Positions 1 through 8,449 of a DNA stretch of 42,474 nucleotides are shown piece by piece. Source of the DNA: RUG11462 sp045649405 (lineage in GTDB: Bacteria; Bacillota; Clostridia; Oscillospirales; Acutalibacteraceae); NCBI GenBank assembly GCA_045649405.1, contig JAZRPW010000051.1:1-42474 (forward strand), in the 5' to 3' direction. A model generated the notes under the pieces. The model worked only from the letters and a program-made list of their open reading frames with translations, was not told where the DNA came from and did no database searches. Made by a program: the position numbers and the translations under genes. How positions within the stretch are numbered: the stretch's first letter is position 1; the number at the start of each line of letters is the position of its first letter.

Positions 1-185
1 GAGACTTCTCAGCTCGTGCTTATGTAATTCTCACAGATGGTACAGTATTGTATTCAGCATCAACATCTACAAGAAACTTAGCATACATTGCAGATGCTTT
101 CATTGCAGATAATAATAGCAATTACAACACTTTAGATGCAGAGCTTAAAGCATCAGTAGATGCTTGGGCTGCTGCTAATGACTAA
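1..185 (+). CDS. 3' end of a secreted/surface protein (shared C-terminal domain)
   Basis: Only the last 60 residues are in the window, read from base 3 to the TAA at 183-185. They closely match the C-terminal ends of the proteins at 21971-24490 and 24733-26994: an RDFSARAY-like stretch (here starting DFSARAYV), then a TRNLAYIADAFIADNNS segment, ending in AWAAAND. The family is otherwise known here only from secreted proteins with signal peptides, so this is inferred to be the end of another one. It ends 19 bases before a small peptide gene, the same arrangement as at 26994/27013. The function of the domain is unknown to me. The upstream part must be read from outside the window. Confidence 0.8.
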   Translation, partial: DFSARAYVILTDGTVLYSASTSTRNLAYIADAFIADNNSNYNTLDAELKASVDAWAAAND

Positions 186-204
186 TCAAGGGAGGGTATT
201 TGAA

Positions 205-348
205 ATGAAATTTGAAAAAATTACAGTAGAATTAGAAAAATATGAATCTCTTGATATCATTGCTTCTTCACCAGAAGATACAACAGATCCAACTGAAAAA
301 CCAGTTGAAACAACAAAATACGATCCATACGAGAACGATAAATGGTAA
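205..348 (+). CDS. 47-aa peptide with C-terminal DPYxxDxW tail, copy 1
   Basis: A short gene with a strong ribosome binding site (AGGGAGG at about 189-195) and ATG at 205. The N-terminal half is MKFEKITVELEKYESLDII, without signal peptide or membrane segment. The second half is rich in Thr, Pro, Glu and Asp and ends YDPYENDKW. A paralogue lies at 27013-27150, and the same ending terminates the large secreted protein at 21971-24490. The gene follows a secreted-protein gene by 19 bases and is followed by a terminator, so it is probably cotranscribed. The upstream gene is in another frame, so stop-codon readthrough cannot join them. The layout (conserved N-terminus, variable linker, conserved end) resembles a leader-tail precursor, but no maturation enzyme is nearby. 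Function unknown. Confidence 0.7.
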   Translation: MKFEKITVELEKYESLDIIASSPEDTTDPTEKPVETTKYDPYENDKW

Positions 349-352
349 AAAT

Positions 353-387
353 AAAAAGGTGTTTCGCATTTGCGAAACACCTTTTTT
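353..387. terminator. Bidirectional intrinsic terminator
   Basis: An 11-bp stem (GGTGTTTCGCA at 358-368 with TGCGAAACACC at 371-381) is flanked by A5 on the left and T7 on the right. It can end both the plus-strand peptide gene (stop at 348) and the minus-strand his operon, whose last stop is at 387. Confidence 0.9.
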
Positions 388-1175
388 TATTTTATTGTTA
401 CAATTTTCTCAAAACCTAATTCTTTTAATTTTTTATACTGATTTTCAAAATCAAAACCCAAACCCTCTTTGCTGTGTGCATCACTTGAAAGACAAACTGT
501 ACCGCCTTTTTCTGCAATGCGTTTTAAAATAAATTCAGCAGGGTAAGGGGTAGATTTATAACCACGAGACATAGCACCTGTGTTAACTTCAAAAATAACA
601 TCATTTTTAATAAGTTTATCAACCGTGTCGAGTGCTAACTTTTGGTATCTTTCATCATTCTCATCAAAAAGAGTGCCATTTTCATTAAACTTTGTAATAA
701 TGTCAAAGTGCCCAATTACGTCGCATTTTGTCTTGTTAACAACATCTTTTAATGTGTCAAAATACTCTTTTGCAAAGGCAAAATAATCACCGCCAAAATG
801 CTTTGCAACATTGCTTACAAAATCATCTTTTGAAAGGTCAACTGAAAGATAATTTTCGCCTTTCTTAACATAATGCACCGAGCCAATTACATAATCAAAC
901 TTGCTTGTGTCAGTATCGGAAAAGTAATCCTTTTCAATGCCACAAAAAATTTCAATTTTGTCGGCATATTTTTCTTTTAAAATCTTTATTTGTGCAAAAT
1001 AATCTTTTGTGTCTTGCTCATTCATACAGTAGTCGGTATCAAATGGTGTGTATGAGTGCGAAGAAAAACCAATTGTTTTAAGCCCTTTGTCAATTGCGGC
1101 TTTTACAATATCTTCTGCAGCGTCTTTGCCATCACAAAAGTCTGTGTGAATGTGAAAATCAAAAGGATAAATCAC
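387..1175 (-). CDS. hisK: Histidinol-phosphatase, PHP family
   Basis: 262 residues of the polymerase-and-histidinol-phosphatase (PHP) metal-dependent phosphoesterase family, which removes phosphate from L-histidinol phosphate, the eighth step of histidine synthesis. The N-terminal metal motif DFHIHTDFCDG (His8, His10) is present, as are SSHSYTPFD, GIEKDYF, GSVHYVKKG, GHFDIITKF and the C-terminal SSDAHS, all typical of the HisJ/HisK type. It is the last gene of the his operon and overlaps hisIE by 4 bases (ATGA), which suggests translational coupling. The location in a complete his operon supports this substrate over the other PHP activities. Confidence 0.93.
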   Translation of the reverse strand: MIYPFDFHIHTDFCDGKDAAEDIVKAAIDKGLKTIGFSSHSYTPFDTDYCMNEQDTKDYFAQIKILKEKYADKIEIFCGIEKDYFSDTDTSKFDYVIGSVHYVKKGENYLSVDLSKDDFVSNVAKHFGGDYFAFAKEYFDTLKDVVNKTKCDVIGHFDIITKFNENGTLFDENDERYQKLALDTVDKLIKNDVIFEVNTGAMSRGYKSTPYPAEFILKRIAEKGGTVCLSSDAHSKEGLGFDFENQYKKLKELGFEKIVTIK

Positions 1176-1822
1176 TTTGTCATTTTCTCCTGTTTTACTT
1201 TGTGGTTTATTACGTGTCTTGAAGCCAATTCTTTTTTTATTTGTTCAACTGAAATGCCCATTTCAACCATCAACACCATTGTGTGATAAGCCAAATCTGC
1301 AATTTCATAAATAGTTTCGGCTTCATCGTTGTTTTTAGCACCAATAATAACTTCAGTACACTCTTCGCCAACTTTTTTAAGTATCTTATCAACACCTTTT
1401 TCAAAAAGGTAAGTGGTGTAAGAGCCTTCTTGTGGATTTTCTTTTCGTCCCTTTAAAAGGTCATAAAGTCCTTCCATTGAAAAAGCATCTAACTCATCAT
1501 TTTTAAACAAAAGGTTGTTAAAGCAAGAGTCTGTGCCAAGGTGACAAGCAGGGCCGTCCTTCTTAACAACAACAGTTAAAGCATCATTGTCACAGTCAGA
1601 AGTAATGCTAACAATGTGTTGAAAGTTGCCTGAAGTTTCGCCTTTTCTCCAAAGTTCTTGTCTTGAGCGTGACCAAAAACAAGTCTTTTTCTCTTTAATG
1701 CTAATTTCCAAACTTTCTTTGTTCATATAAGCAACGGTCAAAACCTTTTTAGTGTCGGCATCAACCACAACCGCAGGAATAAGCCCTTTTTCATCAAATT
1801 TAAGATTATCAATTGTAATCAT
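1172..1822 (-). CDS. hisIE: Bifunctional phosphoribosyl-AMP cyclohydrolase / phosphoribosyl-ATP pyrophosphatase
   Basis: 216 residues, the usual length of a HisI-HisE fusion. HisI occupies about residues 1-110, with the zinc/magnesium residues in SDCDNDALTV (Cys77) and GPACHLGTDSC (Cys93, Cys100) and the SRSRQELWRKGETSG substrate loop. HisE occupies about residues 117-210, with the VGEECTEVIIGAKN helix and the ADLAYHTMV helix of the all-alpha pyrophosphatase fold. It does steps two and three of the pathway: PR-ATP to PR-AMP, then ring opening. It starts 11 bases after hisF ends and overlaps hisK by 4 bases. Confidence 0.97.
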   Translation of the reverse strand: MITIDNLKFDEKGLIPAVVVDADTKKVLTVAYMNKESLEISIKEKKTCFWSRSRQELWRKGETSGNFQHIVSITSDCDNDALTVVVKKDGPACHLGTDSCFNNLLFKNDELDAFSMEGLYDLLKGRKENPQEGSYTTYLFEKGVDKILKKVGEECTEVIIGAKNNDEAETIYEIADLAYHTMVLMVEMGISVEQIKKELASRHVINHKVKQEKMTK

Positions 1823-1833
1823 ATCAAAACTCC

Positions 1834-2592
1834 TTATATTCTTGATGGAATACCATTTTTTAATAAAATTTGTTTTAAATCTTTAATTTCAATTTCTCCA
1901 AAATGGAAAACACTTGCCGCAAGACCAGCGTCAATAGTAGGCAATTTTTTGAACAAATCAATAAAATCTTGTGTTTTGCCTGCACCACCAGAAGCAATAA
2001 CCGGCACATTAACCGCATTTAAAACGGCATCAAGCATTTCAATGTCAAAACCTTGTTTCACACCATCCGTGTCAATGCTGTTAACAACCACTTCGCCGGC
2101 ACCGTTTGAAACGCAACGTTTAATCCATTCAATTGCTTCCATTCCGGTGTCTTCACGACCACCTTTTGAGAAAACTCTAAATTCATTTCCAACTCGTTTA
2201 ATGTCGCAAGAAAGCACAACACATTGGTCGCCATACTTTTTAGCAGCTTCTAATACCAAGTCAGGATTGCGAATAGCACCAGAGTTAACGCTAACCTTGT
2301 CTGCACCGCAAGACAAAACCCTTTCAAAATCATCAAGGGTGTTAATTCCACCACCAACAGTTAGCGGAATGAAAACCTTGCTTGCCGTTTCAACCAAAAT
2401 GTCAGTAAAAAGTTTTCTACCATCACTTGAAGCAGTAATGTCATAAAAAACTAATTCATCTGCACCACATTTTGAATAATATTCGGCTAATTTTACAGGG
2501 CTTGAAACATCTTTAAGTCCTTGAAAATTAGTACCTTTTACAACCCTGCCATCTTTAACATCAAGGCAGGGAATAATTCTTTTTGTAATCAT
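1834..2592 (-). CDS. hisF: Imidazole glycerol phosphate synthase, cyclase subunit
   Basis: 252 residues forming a (beta/alpha)8 barrel, the usual HisF length. The N-terminal motif RIIPCLDVKDGRVVKG carries catalytic Asp11. A second-half mirror copy appears at VVLSCDIKRVG, with the catalytic Asp of that half. The phosphate loops GGGINTLDDF and ASGGAGKTQDF are clear. With HisH it converts PRFAR and ammonia to imidazole glycerol phosphate and AICAR. The start is 2 bases from the hisA stop, so the two are tightly coupled. Confidence 0.97.
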   Translation of the reverse strand: MITKRIIPCLDVKDGRVVKGTNFQGLKDVSSPVKLAEYYSKCGADELVFYDITASSDGRKLFTDILVETASKVFIPLTVGGGINTLDDFERVLSCGADKVSVNSGAIRNPDLVLEAAKKYGDQCVVLSCDIKRVGNEFRVFSKGGREDTGMEAIEWIKRCVSNGAGEVVVNSIDTDGVKQGFDIEMLDAVLNAVNVPVIASGGAGKTQDFIDLFKKLPTIDAGLAASVFHFGEIEIKDLKQILLKNGIPSRI

Positions 2593-2594
2593 TT

Positions 2595-3311
2595 TTACTC
2601 CTTTGAAACCATAATAGCCTCAGCCAAATCAATACTGTTTGTGTAAAGTGCTTTGCCTAAAATTGCACCATATAAATTCATTTCTTTAAGTGCTTTCACA
2701 TCATCTAAACTTGAAACGCCACCAGAAGCCACAATGTCAATGTTGAATCTTTGTGACAATTCTTTGTAAAGCGTAAGATTTGTACCACTCATCATTCCGT
2801 CTTTAGAAATATCGGTGCAAATAACAGTTTTAACACCTAAATCTTGCAATTTTTCAATGAATTCATAGGTGGTAAAATCTGCAGTTTCAGTCCAACCGTG
2901 AATTGCAACTTTGCCATCTTTAACATCAACACCAACGGCAATTTTTTCACCATAAAGTGCTAATGCAGATTTCAAAAACTCAGGGTCAGTAATTGCAGCA
3001 GTACCGATAATAACACGCATAACACCGCAATCTAAATACTTTTTAACGGTTTCTAAATTTCTAACACCGCCACCAATTTCGGCTTTAAGTCCGCTTGTTT
3101 CAACAATTGATTTTACAACATCAAAGTTGTCGGTTTTGCCACTTTTAGCGCCGTCAAGGTCAACTAAATGTATAAATTCTGCACCTTGATTTTTAAACCC
3201 AATTGCAACTGAAACAGGGTCGCTATTATAAACGGTTTTTTGGTTATAATCGCCTTTTTTAAGGCGTACTGCTTGACCACCAATAAGGTCTATTGCAGGG
3301 AAAATGTTCAT
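2595..3311 (-). CDS. hisA: ProFAR isomerase (HisA)
   Basis: 238 residues, a (beta/alpha)8 barrel homologous to HisF. The N-terminal FPAIDLIGGQAVRLKKGDY has the catalytic Asp8, and VGVDVKDGKVAIHGWTE carries the second-half acid and the HGW substrate motif. GGGVRNLETV and ASGGVSSLDDV are the two phosphate-binding loops. It isomerises ProFAR to PRFAR (pathway step four). The start codon overlaps the hisH stop by 4 bases. The HGWTE motif and operon context indicate HisA, not the dual PriA or TrpF. Confidence 0.97.
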   Translation of the reverse strand: MNIFPAIDLIGGQAVRLKKGDYNQKTVYNSDPVSVAIGFKNQGAEFIHLVDLDGAKSGKTDNFDVVKSIVETSGLKAEIGGGVRNLETVKKYLDCGVMRVIIGTAAITDPEFLKSALALYGEKIAVGVDVKDGKVAIHGWTETADFTTYEFIEKLQDLGVKTVICTDISKDGMMSGTNLTLYKELSQRFNIDIVASGGVSSLDDVKALKEMNLYGAILGKALYTNSIDLAEAIMVSKE

Positions 3312-3928
3312 AAATCGGTCTCCTTTAATTCTACAAACGCCTTTAAAATGTTAAGCCCAACTTCACCACTTTTTTCTAGGTGGAATTGTGTGCCAAAAAC
3401 ATTTTTGCTTTGCACCGCCGCAGTAAGTGGGGCAGAGTAATCAGTAACAGCAATTTGATTTTCGTCACATTCATCTGCAAAAAATGAATGAACAAAATAA
3501 ACATAATCGCCTTCGTTAATGTATTTAAAAAGTGGGCTTTTGCCGTTTTTAAATGTAAGTGAATTCCACCCAATGTGTGGAATTTTAAACTCTTTTGGCG
3601 CAACAATTGGCTTAACCTTACCAGAAATAAGAGAAAGTCCTTCATACTCGCCATATTCATAACTTTTATCAAAAAGCATTTGCATTCCAAGGCAAATACC
3701 AAGCATAATTTTGCCGTTTTTGGCCTCGTTTATAACAACCTTGTCAAGCCCACTTTGGGTTAACTTTTGCTTAGCATCACGAAAAGCCCCAACGCCAGGA
3801 AGCACCAATTTGTCTGCTTTTTTAATAACCTCTTCATCATTTGTAACAACAATGTCAGCACCGATAGACTCAAAAGAACTTTTAAGTGAAAAAAGGTTGC
3901 CAACGCCATAATCAATAATTGCAATCAT
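3308..3928 (-). CDS. hisH: Imidazole glycerol phosphate synthase, glutaminase subunit
   Basis: 206 residues, a class I glutamine amidotransferase. The nucleophile is Cys79 in GICLGMQML, and the His-Glu pair lies in GTQFHLEKSG near residue 180. The oxyanion-strand element LPGVGAF is at about residues 43-49. It supplies ammonia from glutamine to HisF. It overlaps hisB by one base and hisA by 4 bases, so hisB-hisH-hisA is an unbroken coupled string. Confidence 0.97.
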   Translation of the reverse strand: MIAIIDYGVGNLFSLKSSFESIGADIVVTNDEEVIKKADKLVLPGVGAFRDAKQKLTQSGLDKVVINEAKNGKIMLGICLGMQMLFDKSYEYGEYEGLSLISGKVKPIVAPKEFKIPHIGWNSLTFKNGKSPLFKYINEGDYVYFVHSFFADECDENQIAVTDYSAPLTAAVQSKNVFGTQFHLEKSGEVGLNILKAFVELKETDL

Positions 3929-4515
3929 TATAAAACACCTTTTGTTGATGGAATTTCATCTTTAAAACATTCGTCAATTTTTACTGCTTTTTTCATGGTT
4001 TGTGCAAAGGATTTAAAAGTACCTTCAACAATGTGGTGAGAATTTTTGCCATAAAGTTGTTTAATGTGCAAAGTAACATTTGCACGTCTGCAAAACGCCA
4101 TGAAAAATTCAACAACAAGTTCAGTGTCAAAGTCACCAATTTTTTCTGTTGGAATATTTAAATCATAGTTTAAATAACCTCTGCCAGAAATGTCAACTGC
4201 AGTCAAAATCAAACTTTCATCCATAGGCAAAGTTGTGTCTGCATATCTTGTAACACCTGCCATATCGCCAATAGCTTTAGCGAAAGCATCACCCAAAACA
4301 ATGCCAATATCTTCTGCAGAATGGTGAAAATCAACATAAGTGTCGCCTTTGCATTCAACTGTCAAATCAAATCTTGCGTGGCGTGCAAAAAGTGTCAACA
4401 TGTGGTCAAAAAAGCCGTTGCCAGAATTAATTTTTGCTTCACCCTTACCATCAAGATTAAGATAAAGTGAAATTTCAGTTTCGTTTGTTTTTCTGTTTAA
4501 AGTTGCTTCTCTCAT
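3928..4515 (-). CDS. hisB: Imidazoleglycerol-phosphate dehydratase
   Basis: 195 residues, the length of the monofunctional enzyme without the HAD phosphatase domain of the enterobacterial HisB. Manganese-binding motifs are FFDHMLTLFARH and the internal repeat partner DFHHSAEDIGI, with a later NSHHIVEGTFKSFAQ segment. It dehydrates imidazole glycerol phosphate to imidazole acetol phosphate. The absent phosphatase domain fits the separate PHP phosphatase (hisK) at the end of the operon. It overlaps hisC by 4 bases. Confidence 0.97.
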   Translation of the reverse strand: MREATLNRKTNETEISLYLNLDGKGEAKINSGNGFFDHMLTLFARHARFDLTVECKGDTYVDFHHSAEDIGIVLGDAFAKAIGDMAGVTRYADTTLPMDESLILTAVDISGRGYLNYDLNIPTEKIGDFDTELVVEFFMAFCRRANVTLHIKQLYGKNSHHIVEGTFKSFAQTMKKAVKIDECFKDEIPSTKGVL

Positions 4516-5573
4516 TTTAAAGTTACCTCTTTTAAAGCGTCAATTAACGCTGTCATTTCTTTAGTTGTACCAATAGTAATTCGTAAGAAATCTTTAATTC
4601 TTAAAGATTTAAAGTGTCTTACCAAAATGCCTTTGTCATAAAGTGCTTTGTACAAGTCTTCGCCTTCAAAACCTTTAAGTTTTGCAAACACAAAGTTTGC
4701 GCTTGAAGGCAAAACACTAAAACCTAATTCTTCTAACGCCTTAACAGTAAATTCTCTGTTTTCAATAATTTTTTTGCAGTTTGCAACGTAATAATCATTG
4801 TCTTTTAAGGTTGCAGTACCAACTGCTTGAGTAAGCGAGTTAATGTTGTAAGGGTTGGTTGAATATTTGATTTTGTTAATATCTTTAATAAGTTCTTCAT
4901 TAGCAATTGCAAATCCGAGTCTAGCACCTGCAAGTGAGCGTGATTTTGAAAATGTGCCGGTAACAATAAGGTTGTCATACTTGCTTGTAAGTGGGTAACA
5001 ACTCTCGCCACCAAAATCAATGTACGCCTCATCAATAACAACAATATTATCAGGATTGCTTGCAACAATTTTTTCAATTTGGTCTGTGCTCAAACAAATA
5101 CCTGTCGGTGCATTTGGGTTCGCAATAACAATGTTTTTGCCAATTCCAATGTAATCATTAATGTCAATTTGGTAATTTTCATTAAGCGGAATTTCTTTAT
5201 AATCAATGCCATAAAGTTCGCAAAAAACTTTGTAAAAACCATAAGTAATGTCAGGGAAAACAACGCTGTTTTCTTGTGAGCAAAAACCATAAAAGCAATA
5301 ATCCAAAATTTCATCAGAACCATTGCCGAAAATAACATTTTCAGGTTTTACATCGAAAACATCACAAAAAGCATTAATAAGTGAAGTGCATTCAGGGTTG
5401 CAATAAAGTTTTAAATCTTTAACAGTTGTCTTGTCAATTGCCTTTAACACCTTTTTTGAAGGCGGAAAAGGGGACTCGTTTGTGTTAAGTTTAATATACT
5501 TTTTATCTTTTGGTTGCTCGCCCGGAGTATAACTTTGCAAACTTTGTAAATTTGAGTTTAAAAATTTACTCAT
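4512..5573 (-). CDS. hisC: Histidinol-phosphate aminotransferase
   Basis: 353 residues, a fold-type I PLP aminotransferase. The NTNESPFPPS motif near residue 30, the NPNAPTG motif, the VIDEAYIDFGG motif and the PLP lysine in TGTFSKSRSLAGARLGF are all present. It transfers the amino group from glutamate to imidazole acetol phosphate. It starts 5 bases after the hisD stop and overlaps hisB by 4 bases. HisC enzymes can be broad specificity, but the operon context makes the histidine role clear. Confidence 0.96.
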   Translation of the reverse strand: MSKFLNSNLQSLQSYTPGEQPKDKKYIKLNTNESPFPPSKKVLKAIDKTTVKDLKLYCNPECTSLINAFCDVFDVKPENVIFGNGSDEILDYCFYGFCSQENSVVFPDITYGFYKVFCELYGIDYKEIPLNENYQIDINDYIGIGKNIVIANPNAPTGICLSTDQIEKIVASNPDNIVVIDEAYIDFGGESCYPLTSKYDNLIVTGTFSKSRSLAGARLGFAIANEELIKDINKIKYSTNPYNINSLTQAVGTATLKDNDYYVANCKKIIENREFTVKALEELGFSVLPSSANFVFAKLKGFEGEDLYKALYDKGILVRHFKSLRIKDFLRITIGTTKEMTALIDALKEVTLK

Positions 5574-5578
5574 TTCAA

Positions 5579-6859
5579 TTAATTGTCCTTTTCAAATCTA
5601 ATAGTAGCGCTTTTAGCGTGAGCAGTAAGCCCTTCTTTAGTAGCAAAATAACTTACATCATCTTTAACTTTTTCAAGCGCATCTGCAGTAAAATAAGTAT
5701 ATTGCATTTTTTTAATAAAATCATCAACTGATAATGGAGAAGAGAATTTAGCAGTACCACTTGTTGGTAATGTGTGGTTAGGACCTGCAAAATAATCTCC
5801 CAAAGCTTCAGGACAGTTTTTACCAAGAAAAACAGAACCTGCATTTTTAATAAGTGGTAAATAATCAAAAGGATTATCAACGCAAATTTCCAAGTGTTCA
5901 GGTGCTAAATCGTTAGAAACTTTGCAAGCTTCTTTCAAGTCATCAGTAACAATAATCTTACCATTGTTATCAATTGAAGCCCTTGCAATTTCTGCACGAG
6001 AAAGCATTGGAATTTGCTTTTCTAATTCTTCACAAACGGCATTAGCAAAATCTTTATCATCAGTAATAAGCACAGATGTTGCCATTTTGTCATGCTCTGC
6101 TTGAGACAACAAATCTGCCGCAATGAATGCAGGGTTGTTTGTGTTATCGGCAATGACCAAAATTTCACTAGGACCTGCAATCATATCAATTGAAACTCTG
6201 CCAAAAACTTGTTTTTTAGCCTCGGCAACAAAAGCGTTACCAGGGCCAACAATTTTATAAACAGGTTTAACAGTTTCAGTACCAAAGGCGAGCGCTGCAA
6301 TTGCTTGCGCACCACCAATTTTATAAACCTTGTCAACACCTGCTTCTTTAGCCGCAACCAAAATGTTAGGGTTAACTTTGCCATCTTTTGAAGGTGGTGT
6401 TACCATAACAATTTCTTCACATCCTGCAATGCGTGCTGGAATACAGTTCATCAAAACAGAAGAAGGATAAGCTGCTGTGCCACCAGGAACATAAAGACCA
6501 ACCTTTTCAATTGGAATAATTCTTTGCCCACAAACAACGCCATCTTTTTCAGCCATAACAAAACTTTGTCTAACTTGACGCATATGAAAATCAAAAATGT
6601 TTTTCATTGCCTTTTGAATAACTTCAATAAACTCAATGTCAACAAGTTTGTAAGCTTCATAAAACTCTTCATCAGTTACTTCAATGTTAGAAAGTACAAC
6701 ACCATCAAACTTTGCAGAATATTCTAAAAGCGCTTGGTCGCCATTCTTTTTAACATTTTCAATAATCTCTTCAACTGTCTCTTGAACTCCGGTTTTATTA
6801 TCACTTCTTATAAAAAGTTCATTTTTTTGTTTTTCATCAAAATCGTAAATTTTAATCAT
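5579..6859 (-). CDS. hisD: Histidinol dehydrogenase
   Basis: 426 residues, the normal HisD length. Recognisable blocks are YVPGGTAAYPSSVLM, GGAQAIAALAFGTETV, the GPGNAFVAEAKKQVFG nucleotide-site region, DMIAGPSEILVIAD, the SQAEHD zinc-ligand block and the C-terminal GPNHTLPTSGTAKF. It makes two successive NAD-dependent oxidations of histidinol to histidine, the final pathway steps. It starts 17 bases after the hisZG stop. Confidence 0.97.
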   Translation of the reverse strand: MIKIYDFDEKQKNELFIRSDNKTGVQETVEEIIENVKKNGDQALLEYSAKFDGVVLSNIEVTDEEFYEAYKLVDIEFIEVIQKAMKNIFDFHMRQVRQSFVMAEKDGVVCGQRIIPIEKVGLYVPGGTAAYPSSVLMNCIPARIAGCEEIVMVTPPSKDGKVNPNILVAAKEAGVDKVYKIGGAQAIAALAFGTETVKPVYKIVGPGNAFVAEAKKQVFGRVSIDMIAGPSEILVIADNTNNPAFIAADLLSQAEHDKMATSVLITDDKDFANAVCEELEKQIPMLSRAEIARASIDNNGKIIVTDDLKEACKVSNDLAPEHLEICVDNPFDYLPLIKNAGSVFLGKNCPEALGDYFAGPNHTLPTSGTAKFSSPLSVDDFIKKMQYTYFTADALEKVKDDVSYFATKEGLTAHAKSATIRFEKDN

Positions 6860-6876
6860 TCTTTGTTCCTCAAAAA

Positions 6877-8433
6877 TTAAAGATTTTTCGCAATTTCTTC
6901 ACGAAGAAATGTAATTCTCTCGTTTTTAAATTTATAACTAGATTTATTTGAAATAAGTCTTGCGCTAATTTCAACAATTGTTTCTTTTGGCTCAAGGTCA
7001 TTCTCAAAGAGTGTTTTGCCAGTTTCAACAATATCAACAATAACATCAGAAAGTTTAAGAAGTGGCGCAATTTCAATTGAGCCGTTAAGTTTAATAATGT
7101 CAATTTGTCGGCTAATTGAATTGTAATAAGACTTTGCAATGTTAGGGAATTTTGTTGCAACAACAAGTGTTTTGTTTTTGTCATCAACAAAATCTTTTTT
7201 ACCGGCAACCGCCATTCTGCATTTGCCCAATCTCAAATCAAGCATTTCATAAACATCAGAACCTTGTTCAAGCAAAATGTCTTTACCAACAATGCCAATG
7301 TCAGCGGCACCTTTTTCAACATAAATTGCAACGTCAGAAGGTTTAACCCAGAAATATCTAACCTTTTTATCAGGGTTTTCAAAAATAAGTTTTCTACCCT
7401 TATCATAAATAGCAGGACATTCAAAGCCACTCTTTTCTAAAATTGCATACGCCTTTTCGCCAAGGCGTCCTTTTGGTAGTGCAACGTTAATGTAATCATC
7501 ATTTTCAGCGCTTGTTTCATCAATTCTTTCTAATAAGTCAAGATAAACTGCAAAACCAATTGCACCTTTTTTAATACCCATTTTTTGAACAAGGTTGTCA
7601 TAACGACCACCTGCCAAAATGCCTTCTGAAAGTTCACCAACATAACCATCAAAAATAATGCCGTTGTAGTAATTCATATCATTTTCAATAGAAAAATCAA
7701 GCATAACCTTGTCGGCAATGTTTTGCTCAGTCAAATTTTCTAAAATTTCATTCAACTCATCAAAAGCATTTTGCATTGTGTCATTCAAAATGAGTGATTT
7801 TGTTTCTTGCAAATTTGAAATTGGCTCATAAATCAAACAAAGTTTTAAAAGCACATCTTCGACTCTTTTGTCAATGTCAGCTTCAGCACAAATGCTGCTG
7901 ATTAAAGCGGTATTTCTTTGGAAAATTGCGTTGTAAAGTTTTGATTTAAGTTTGTCATCAACCTCAACTTCATCAAAAACACCTGCAACAAAACCGTTGT
8001 GAGAAATATTAAGTAAATAAGTATCACTTAATTGTTGCAAACTTGAAATTGCAAGCGAAATAACCTCACAAACATTTTTGTTGTCAATCTCGCCAATGCA
8101 TTCAAGACCAGTTTGATTAATCTCTCTAAAACCATTTTCATCATTTGGTCTGTAAACAACTTCGTTGTAATAAACTTTTTTAAGTTGGTCATCGGCTTTT
8201 GTGTTTTTAATAATAGAAAGGGTAACGTCAGGCTTAAGCGCCATCAACTTTCCGTTTGTGTCAGTAAAAGTTAAAACATTTTCAGAAACCAAGAAACTTT
8301 TATTCTTCATATAAAAGTCATATTCTTCAAACTTGTTAACCTTGTACTGTTCAAAGCCGTTATCTTTAAACAACTTGCGAAGCAAAAACATTGCCTTTTC
8401 GCAACTTGAAAAAATCTTTTCGTCAAAAGACAT
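6877..8433 (-). CDS. hisZG: Fused ATP phosphoribosyltransferase: regulatory HisZ domain plus catalytic HisG
   Basis: A single 518-residue frame. Residues about 1-305 are HisZ, a class II histidyl-tRNA synthetase paralogue without aminoacylation role: LKPDVTLSI, YYNEVVYRP, NYYNGIIFDGYV and AGGRYDNL are visible. Residues about 313-518 are a short-form HisG (YINVALPKGRLGEKAY, AADIGIVGKD, VVDIVETGKTL), which in other bacteria needs a separate HisZ. HisG begins near base 7497. The HisZ part is shorter than the usual roughly 390 residues and seems to lack the C-terminal anticodon-like domain. I chose the ATG at 8433, which has AAGGAG at good spacing, over an in-frame ATG at 8460 that would run into yerC. 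It catalyses the first, histidine-inhibited step of the pathway. Confidence 0.92.
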   Translation of the reverse strand: MSFDEKIFSSCEKAMFLLRKLFKDNGFEQYKVNKFEEYDFYMKNKSFLVSENVLTFTDTNGKLMALKPDVTLSIIKNTKADDQLKKVYYNEVVYRPNDENGFREINQTGLECIGEIDNKNVCEVISLAISSLQQLSDTYLLNISHNGFVAGVFDEVEVDDKLKSKLYNAIFQRNTALISSICAEADIDKRVEDVLLKLCLIYEPISNLQETKSLILNDTMQNAFDELNEILENLTEQNIADKVMLDFSIENDMNYYNGIIFDGYVGELSEGILAGGRYDNLVQKMGIKKGAIGFAVYLDLLERIDETSAENDDYINVALPKGRLGEKAYAILEKSGFECPAIYDKGRKLIFENPDKKVRYFWVKPSDVAIYVEKGAADIGIVGKDILLEQGSDVYEMLDLRLGKCRMAVAGKKDFVDDKNKTLVVATKFPNIAKSYYNSISRQIDIIKLNGSIEIAPLLKLSDVIVDIVETGKTLFENDLEPKETIVEISARLISNKSSYKFKNERITFLREEIAKNL

Positions 8434-8449
8434 AAGAACTCTCCTTAAA

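Noticed and set aside
1949..2446. A 165-codon plus-strand frame inside hisF.
   Set aside because: It is antisense to a conserved enzyme gene, without a ribosome site or plausible protein character.
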